NCBI GenBank assembly: GCA_024636425.1
Contig: JAGXHB010000263.1
Span: 1-9,678 of the forward strand
DNA length: 9,678 nucleotides
Origin: Roseobacter sp.
Lineage (GTDB): Bacteria; Pseudomonadota; Alphaproteobacteria; Rhodobacterales; Rhodobacteraceae
Direction: 5' to 3'
The notes below the pieces were generated by a model, which was not told the origin of the DNA, made no database searches, and was given only the letters and a program-made list of their open reading frames with translations. The translations under genes and the position numbers were made by a program. Shown here in pieces: positions 6,560 to 9,678 of this stretch; the first letter of the stretch is position 1, and each line of letters starts with the position of its first letter.

Positions 6560-7342
6560 ATGCTGAGCTATCAACATATATATCACGCCGGTAATCTGGC
6601 GGATGTGCACAAGCACAGCCTGCTTGCGTGGATGCTGGAGTATCTTACGCGCAAGGACAAACCGCTCAGCTATCTGGAAACCCACGCCGGACGCGCGCTT
6701 TACGACCTGTCGGATGCCTATGCCCAAAAAACCGGCGAGGCCGTGCAGGGAATCGGACGTGCGCGCGGCTGGTTCGGGGCCGATCATCCTTATGCACAGG
6801 TGCTGGATGCTGTTGCCGCCGAACAGGGGCGCGACGCGTACCCCGGATCTCCCCTGCTGGCGGCCAAGCTTTTACGCGACACCGACAGCATCCATCTGGC
6901 GGAGTTGCATCCCGGCGAGCATAGCGCGCTTGATCTGGCGATGTCGCCCTATGATGCCAAATGTCATTACCGCGACGGGTTCGAGATGGCCTTTGCCCTG
7001 ACGCCCCCCACGCCGCGACGCGGCCTGATGCTGATCGACCCCAGCTTCGAGATCAAGACGGATTATGTCGATATTCCGCGCCACATCGGCAAGCTGGCAA
7101 AGGCGTGGAATGTCGGCATCATCGTCCTTTGGTATCCGATCCTGACCAGCAAGGCCCATCAGCCCATGTTGTCTGCGCTGATGGGCGCACATCCGGACGC
7201 CTTGCGCCACGAGGTCGGCTTTGCCCCTGCCCGTCCCGGCCACGGCATGACCGGCTCTGGGCTTTTCGTGATCAATCCGCCCTACGGGCTGGCGCAGGAA
7301 GCGGCCAGGCTGGCGGCCAAATTCAAAACCCTGCCCAGATAA
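6560..7342 (+). CDS. rlmJ: 23S rRNA (adenine-N6)-methyltransferase RlmJ
   Basis: In E. coli this enzyme uses S-adenosylmethionine to methylate N6 of A2030 of 23S rRNA. The 260-residue protein opens with the family signature MLSYQHIYHAGNLADVHKHS (1-20), followed by the cofactor-binding YLETHAG (38-44), PGSP (95-98), AELHPGE (114-120), and LIDPSFEIKTDY (158-169). The last is the position of the catalytic D/N-PP-Y motif, which in E. coli reads DPPYEMKTDY; here it is DPSF at 160-163. A second stretch, VINPPYGL (237-244), matches the INPPW region near the C-terminus of E. coli RlmJ and is not the catalytic motif. At 260 residues it is somewhat shorter than E. coli RlmJ (280). Its place 24 bases after pyrG suggests cotranscription; AAAGG at 6545-6549 is a plausible ribosome site. 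Confidence 0.95.
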   Translation: MLSYQHIYHAGNLADVHKHSLLAWMLEYLTRKDKPLSYLETHAGRALYDLSDAYAQKTGEAVQGIGRARGWFGADHPYAQVLDAVAAEQGRDAYPGSPLLAAKLLRDTDSIHLAELHPGEHSALDLAMSPYDAKCHYRDGFEMAFALTPPTPRRGLMLIDPSFEIKTDYVDIPRHIGKLAKAWNVGIIVLWYPILTSKAHQPMLSALMGAHPDALRHEVGFAPARPGHGMTGSGLFVINPPYGLAQEAARLAAKFKTLPR

Positions 7343-7352
7343 GGATACCCCC

Positions 7353-7646
7353 ATGCCGAAAGGTTACTGGATCGCCAACGTCGATGTGCATGACGCCGCC
7401 GTTTATGAAAAATACCGCACGGCCAATGCGAAACCCTTTGCCGACTTCGGGGCGAAGTTTCTGGTGCGCGGCGCGGCACCTGACATCCGCGAAGGCACGT
7501 CACACCCGCGCATCGTTGTCATCGAGTTTGCGAGCCTTGCCGACGCCGTCGCCTGCTATGAAAGCGAAGGATATCAGGCCGCCAAGGACATCCGCGCCAG
7601 CGTCTCGGACGGCAATCTGGTGATTGTGGAAGGCTATGCACCCTGA
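7353..7646 (+). CDS. DUF1330 domain protein
   Basis: This 97-residue soluble protein has the dimeric ferredoxin-like fold pattern of DUF1330: MPKGYWIANVDVHDAAVYEKY (strand then helix, 1-21), the FLVRGAAPDIREG loop (36-48), RIVVIEFASLADAVACYESEGYQAAKDIR (53-81, strand then helix with the family Y-S-x-x-Y-Q-like end), and a closing strand NLVIVEGY (88-95). Function of the family is not established; the fold is shared with small heme- or substrate-handling monooxygenase-like proteins, but no activity can be read here. It starts 10 bases after rlmJ, and its ribosome site AAGGA overlaps the rlmJ stop codon, so the two are almost certainly on one transcript. Because the ribosome site overlaps the upstream stop codon, translational coupling is likely. 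Confidence 0.93.
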   Translation: MPKGYWIANVDVHDAAVYEKYRTANAKPFADFGAKFLVRGAAPDIREGTSHPRIVVIEFASLADAVACYESEGYQAAKDIRASVSDGNLVIVEGYAP

Positions 7647-7717
7647 CCCCTTGGCTTGCGCTCTTTTTGCATCACTGCACCACATTTAGCGTATTGGGGG
7701 GAACGGCCCCACAGAGT

Positions 7718-7758
7718 TCGTGTTAATCTGTACCCGTCTCCAAGGATTCTCGTGTTAA
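7718..7758 (+). repeat. 9-bp direct repeat before the first TerB-like gene
   Basis: TCGTGTTAA occurs at 7718-7726 and again at 7750-7758, a spacing of 32 bp, close to three helical turns. The second copy touches the ATG at 7759. It could be a paired protein-binding site, but two 9-mers are weak evidence. Confidence 0.4.
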
Positions 7759-8196
7759 ATGTTTGATCGTCTTTTTCCCAGTCGCAAGCCTGACCCCAAA
7801 CCCCTGCCCCAGCCTACGCCGCAGCTTGCCCTCGGGGCGCTGCTGGTGCGTGTGGCAATGGCAGATCGCACCTACCGCGCCGAAGAGGTCGGACAGATCG
7901 ACAGGATCCTTTCCCGCACGTTCAACCTCAAGCCGCTGGAAGCCGCTAAATTGCGCGCAACCTGCGAAGCACTGGAGCGGCACGCCCCTGGCACGCCGGA
8001 GTTTGCACGGCTTTTGCGTGACGAAGTGGCCTATGCCGACCGCAAGGCGCTTGGCGATGCGATGTGGTCGGTGGCATTGGCCGATGGGGGCCGCGGCGAG
8101 GACGAGGAAATCCAGCTTCTGGCGATTGAAACCGCCCTTGGGTTGACCGATGCCGATATGACCGCCGCCCGCGAGAACGCCCTGCGCGGAAAGTAG
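7759..8196 (+). CDS. TerB-like helical protein, first of a tandem pair
   Basis: This 145-residue soluble protein is predicted to be all alpha-helical, with the TerB (tellurite-resistance B) pattern: a helix LALGALLVRVAMADRTY (23-39) with the conserved Asp and Tyr, EEVGQIDRIL (42-51), and the second half-motif WSVALADGGRGEDEEIQLL (103-121) followed by LGLTDAD (127-133). TerB-fold proteins are often metal-binding or stress-associated, but this stand-alone small form has no defined job, and no other ter gene is visible, so real tellurite resistance should not be assumed. Residues 7-22 are Pro-rich and probably flexible. AAGGA (7742-7746) lies 12 bases before the ATG, a rather long spacing. About one third of residues match the next gene, which points to duplication. 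Confidence 0.88.
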   Translation: MFDRLFPSRKPDPKPLPQPTPQLALGALLVRVAMADRTYRAEEVGQIDRILSRTFNLKPLEAAKLRATCEALERHAPGTPEFARLLRDEVAYADRKALGDAMWSVALADGGRGEDEEIQLLAIETALGLTDADMTAARENALRGK

Positions 8197-8198
8197 CC

Positions 8199-8227
8199 TT
8201 GGCCTTTGGCACAAGGCGCTCTATATC
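8199..8227 (+). promoter_or_regulatory. Promoter for a probably leaderless second TerB-like mRNA
   Basis: TTGGCC (8199-8204) and TATATC (8222-8227) are separated by exactly 17 bases, each matching consensus at four of six positions. The start codon at 8235 lies 7 bases after the -10 box, exactly where transcription would begin. Between the -10 box and the ATG is CTCCGCC-type sequence, with no ribosome-binding site. Confidence 0.6.
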
Positions 8228-8234
8228 CTCCGCC

Positions 8235-8675
8235 ATGTTTGCAGATTTTCTCAAGCGGCTGACCCAGCCCGATCCCGCCCAATTGCCTGATGCCGATGCG
8301 CGTCTGGCATTGACCGCCCTTTTGGTGCGTATCGCAAAATCCGACAACCACTATGCCCCGTCGGAAAAGTCCCGCATCGACCAGATCACCGCCAGACGCT
8401 ACGGGCTTGACGCGGCTGGCGCTGCCGATCTGCGCGCCGATGCCGAAGAGCTTGAGAAGGAAGCCCCCGACACTGTCCGTTTCACCCGCGCGATCAAGGA
8501 CGCCGTTCCCTATGACGCGCGCCTTGGCGTGATCGAAGCGTTGTGGCAGGTGGTGCTGGCCGATGGCATGCGCTCGGACGAGGAAAACGCGCTTTTGCGG
8601 CTGGTTGCCAACCTTCTGGGCGTGACCGACACGGACAGTGCCATCGTGCGCAAACGCATCGAAGACAGCGCCTGA
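8235..8675 (+). CDS. TerB-like helical protein, second of a tandem pair
   Basis: This 146-residue paralog of the preceding gene shares the MF start, a Pro-rich linker (12-19), the helix LALTALLVRIAKSDNHY (24-40), SEKSRIDQI (43-51), and LWQVVLADGMRSDEE (103-117) before LLGVTDTD (127-134). It has the same TerB-type all-helical layout and the same uncertainty about function. A TTG at 8199 is in frame further upstream, but the ATG at 8235 is preferred: the paralog aligns from there, and a good promoter places its +1 at or next to this ATG. There is no Shine-Dalgarno sequence. Separate expression from the first copy (38-base gap) is therefore likely, although read-through may also occur. Confidence 0.88.
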   Translation: MFADFLKRLTQPDPAQLPDADARLALTALLVRIAKSDNHYAPSEKSRIDQITARRYGLDAAGAADLRADAEELEKEAPDTVRFTRAIKDAVPYDARLGVIEALWQVVLADGMRSDEENALLRLVANLLGVTDTDSAIVRKRIEDSA

Positions 8676-8718
8676 TTTTAGCGCAAAGGCTACAGTTTCC
8701 GCGGGGTCAATGCCTTTT

Positions 8719-8745
8719 ATTTAGGCTAAATCCAAGTTCTGGATT
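8719..8745 (+). promoter_or_regulatory. Two overlapping palindromes, candidate operator of the ABC operon
   Basis: ATTTAGGCTAAAT (8719-8731) is a perfect odd-length palindrome with 6-bp arms. AATCCA (8729-8734) and TGGATT (8740-8745) form a second perfect 6-bp inverted repeat around 5 bases, sharing three bases with the first. The second ends in the -35 box of the candidate promoter, a position suited to a regulator of amino-acid uptake. No regulator is encoded in the window. Confidence 0.4.
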
Positions 8746-8773
8746 GCAAAACCTGTTCAGAGTCACCTTAAAT
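8744..8773 (+). promoter_or_regulatory. Candidate promoter of the ABC transporter operon
   Basis: TTGCAA (8744-8749) and TTAAAT (8768-8773) are 18 bases apart, each with four of six consensus matches. Transcription near 8780 would leave a short leader of about 23 nt containing AAGGA (8792-8796), 6 bases before the GTG start. Confidence 0.45.
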
Positions 8774-8802
8774 CTCCGGAACCCACGGCCCAAGGATCCT
8801 GC

Positions 8803-9579
8803 GTGACACACGAAACCCCTGTTATCGAGATCAGCAACCTCCACAAAGCCTATGGCAGCCTGGAGGTGCTCAAGGGTGTGTCGCTCAATGCCCCCCGCGG
8901 GCATGTGATATCGCTGATCGGGTCGTCCGGCTCGGGTAAATCGACGCTGCTGCGGTGTTGCAACCTGCTTGAGGACAGCCAGCAGGGCGATCTGATCTTC
9001 AACGGGGAAAACGTCAGCTGGAAAGGTCAGGGGCATCAACGCCGCCCTGCCGACGCCAAACAGGTTTTGCGCATCCGCACCAATCTGTCGATGGTATTCC
9101 AGCAGTTCAATCTTTGGGCGCATATGACCATCCTGCAAAATGTGATGGAAGCGCCGCTGACCGTGCTGCGCCGCGACCGGGCAGAGGTGGAACAGGCCGC
9201 ACGCGGATACCTCGACAAAGTCGGCATCGGCGATAAATGCGATGTCTTTCCCGCACAACTATCCGGCGGACAGCAACAGCGGGCCGCCATCGCACGTGCG
9301 CTGTGCATGGAACCCGAAGCCTTGCTGTTTGATGAACCCACGTCGGCACTTGACCCGGAGCTGGAGCAGGAAGTCATCAAGGTGATCAAGGATCTGGCCA
9401 CCGAAGGGCGCACCATGATGATCGTGACCCATGACATGAAGCTGGCCGCCGACGTGTCCGATCACGTCGTGTTTCTGCATCAGGGTCTGATCGAAGAACA
9501 AGGGGCGCCGGATCAACTGTTCGGCGCACCCAAATCAGAACGGCTGCGCGGGTTTCTATCCGCAACCCACGCAACGTGA
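8803..9579 (+). CDS. Polar amino acid ABC transporter, ATP-binding subunit (HisP-type)
   Basis: This cytoplasmic ATPase drives a binding-protein-dependent importer of polar amino acids or opines. The 258 residues include Walker A GSSGSGKST (40-48), Q-loop Gln100 in MVFQQFNLWAHMT, signature LSGGQQQR (153-160), Walker B ALLFDEPT (173-180), D-loop SALDPE, and switch His210 in MMIVTHDM. The roughly 20-residue insertion before the Q-loop (71-92) and the FNLWAHMTILQNVMEAP stretch are typical of the HisP/OccP subgroup and fit histidine-, lysine-arginine- or octopine-type systems; the true substrate cannot be read from the ATPase. Translation starts at GTG 8803, supported by AAGGA 6 bases upstream. 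A signal-peptide gene starts 40 bases downstream, consistent with an operon ATPase, binding protein, then permeases outside the window. Confidence 0.95.
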   Translation: MTHETPVIEISNLHKAYGSLEVLKGVSLNAPRGHVISLIGSSGSGKSTLLRCCNLLEDSQQGDLIFNGENVSWKGQGHQRRPADAKQVLRIRTNLSMVFQQFNLWAHMTILQNVMEAPLTVLRRDRAEVEQAARGYLDKVGIGDKCDVFPAQLSGGQQQRAAIARALCMEPEALLFDEPTSALDPELEQEVIKVIKDLATEGRTMMIVTHDMKLAADVSDHVVFLHQGLIEEQGAPDQLFGAPKSERLRGFLSATHAT

Positions 9580-9619
9580 ACAAGAACGAGTGAAACCGAA
9601 AAAGTTGGGAGACTTCACA

Positions 9620-9678
9620 ATGAAAAAACTACTTCTTGCGACCGCAGCACTGACGCTGAGCACTGGCTTGGCCATGGC
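9620..9678 (+). CDS. Signal-peptide protein, probably the transporter's binding protein (3' partial)
   Basis: Only 19 codons and two further bases are visible: MKKLLLATAALTLSTGLAM, a textbook Sec signal peptide with two lysines and a hydrophobic core, running to a probable Ala-x-Ala-type cleavage region at the window edge. GGGAG (9607-9611) lies 8 bases before the ATG. Its position 40 bases after the HisP-type ATPase makes the periplasmic amino-acid-binding protein the likeliest identity. The mature part is not visible, so this is inference from context. Confidence 0.75.
   Translation, partial: MKKLLLATAALTLSTGLAM

Noticed and set aside
7696..7710. A GGGG/CCCC hairpin downstream of the DUF1330 gene as a terminator
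   Set aside because: The stem is only four base pairs and no T-run follows; the five-T run at 7663-7667 lies before it rather than after.
7759..8675. A tellurite-resistance operon
   Set aside because: Only stand-alone TerB-like domains are present. The other ter genes needed for that phenotype are absent from the window.
1..9678. tRNA or rRNA genes, CRISPR arrays, insertion sequences, prophage or defence genes
   Set aside because: Reading the intergenic regions and all convincing frames, I found no sign of any of these. Gene content is housekeeping plus one transporter.

Overview
The window reads as ordinary, GC-rich alphaproteobacterial chromosome, most likely from the Rhodobacteraceae (Roseobacter group). 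Reasons: a DUF2842 protein beside purA, the secG-pyrG order, an RlmJ with a divergent catalytic tetrapeptide, small TerB-domain proteins, and an intergenic element resembling one that I recall being dispersed in roseobacter genomes (memory, not searched). No species is assigned.

Layout. 2-1945 (+): C-terminal part of a very acidic, mostly disordered protein with a small folded C-terminal domain; its start lies before the window. 1946-1974: a strong bidirectional terminator between this gene and the convergent minus-strand pair purA and DUF2842 (3562 down to 1979). 3563-3769: a divergent intergenic region holding a perfect 22-bp inverted repeat with a 66-nt spacer. 3770-4165 (+): a four-helix membrane protein of the DUF6524 type. 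4340-4705 (+): secG. 4886-6535 (+): pyrG, after a 180-nt gap with two abutting hairpins. 6560-7342 and 7353-7646 (+): rlmJ and a DUF1330 gene, closely spaced behind pyrG. 7759-8196 and 8235-8675 (+): two tandem TerB-like paralogs, the second apparently leaderless. 8803-9579 (+): ATPase of a polar amino acid ABC transporter of the HisP type. 9620-9678 (+): the signal peptide of the next protein, probably the periplasmic binding protein of that transporter, cut by the window edge. No gene-free stretch exceeds 300 bases; the longest are 3563-3769 and 4706-4885.

How the genes fit together. Two nucleotide-synthesis enzymes (PurA for AMP, PyrG for CTP), a Sec translocon subunit and a 23S rRNA methyltransferase form a housekeeping block. 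The right end begins a nutrient-uptake operon. I see no tRNA, rRNA, insertion sequence, CRISPR array, phage gene or toxin-antitoxin pair, and no convincing new multi-gene system. The observations most worth following are the inverted repeat between purA and the DUF6524 gene, the probable leaderless TerB gene, the altered RlmJ motif, the paired palindromes before the ABC operon, and the disordered first protein.
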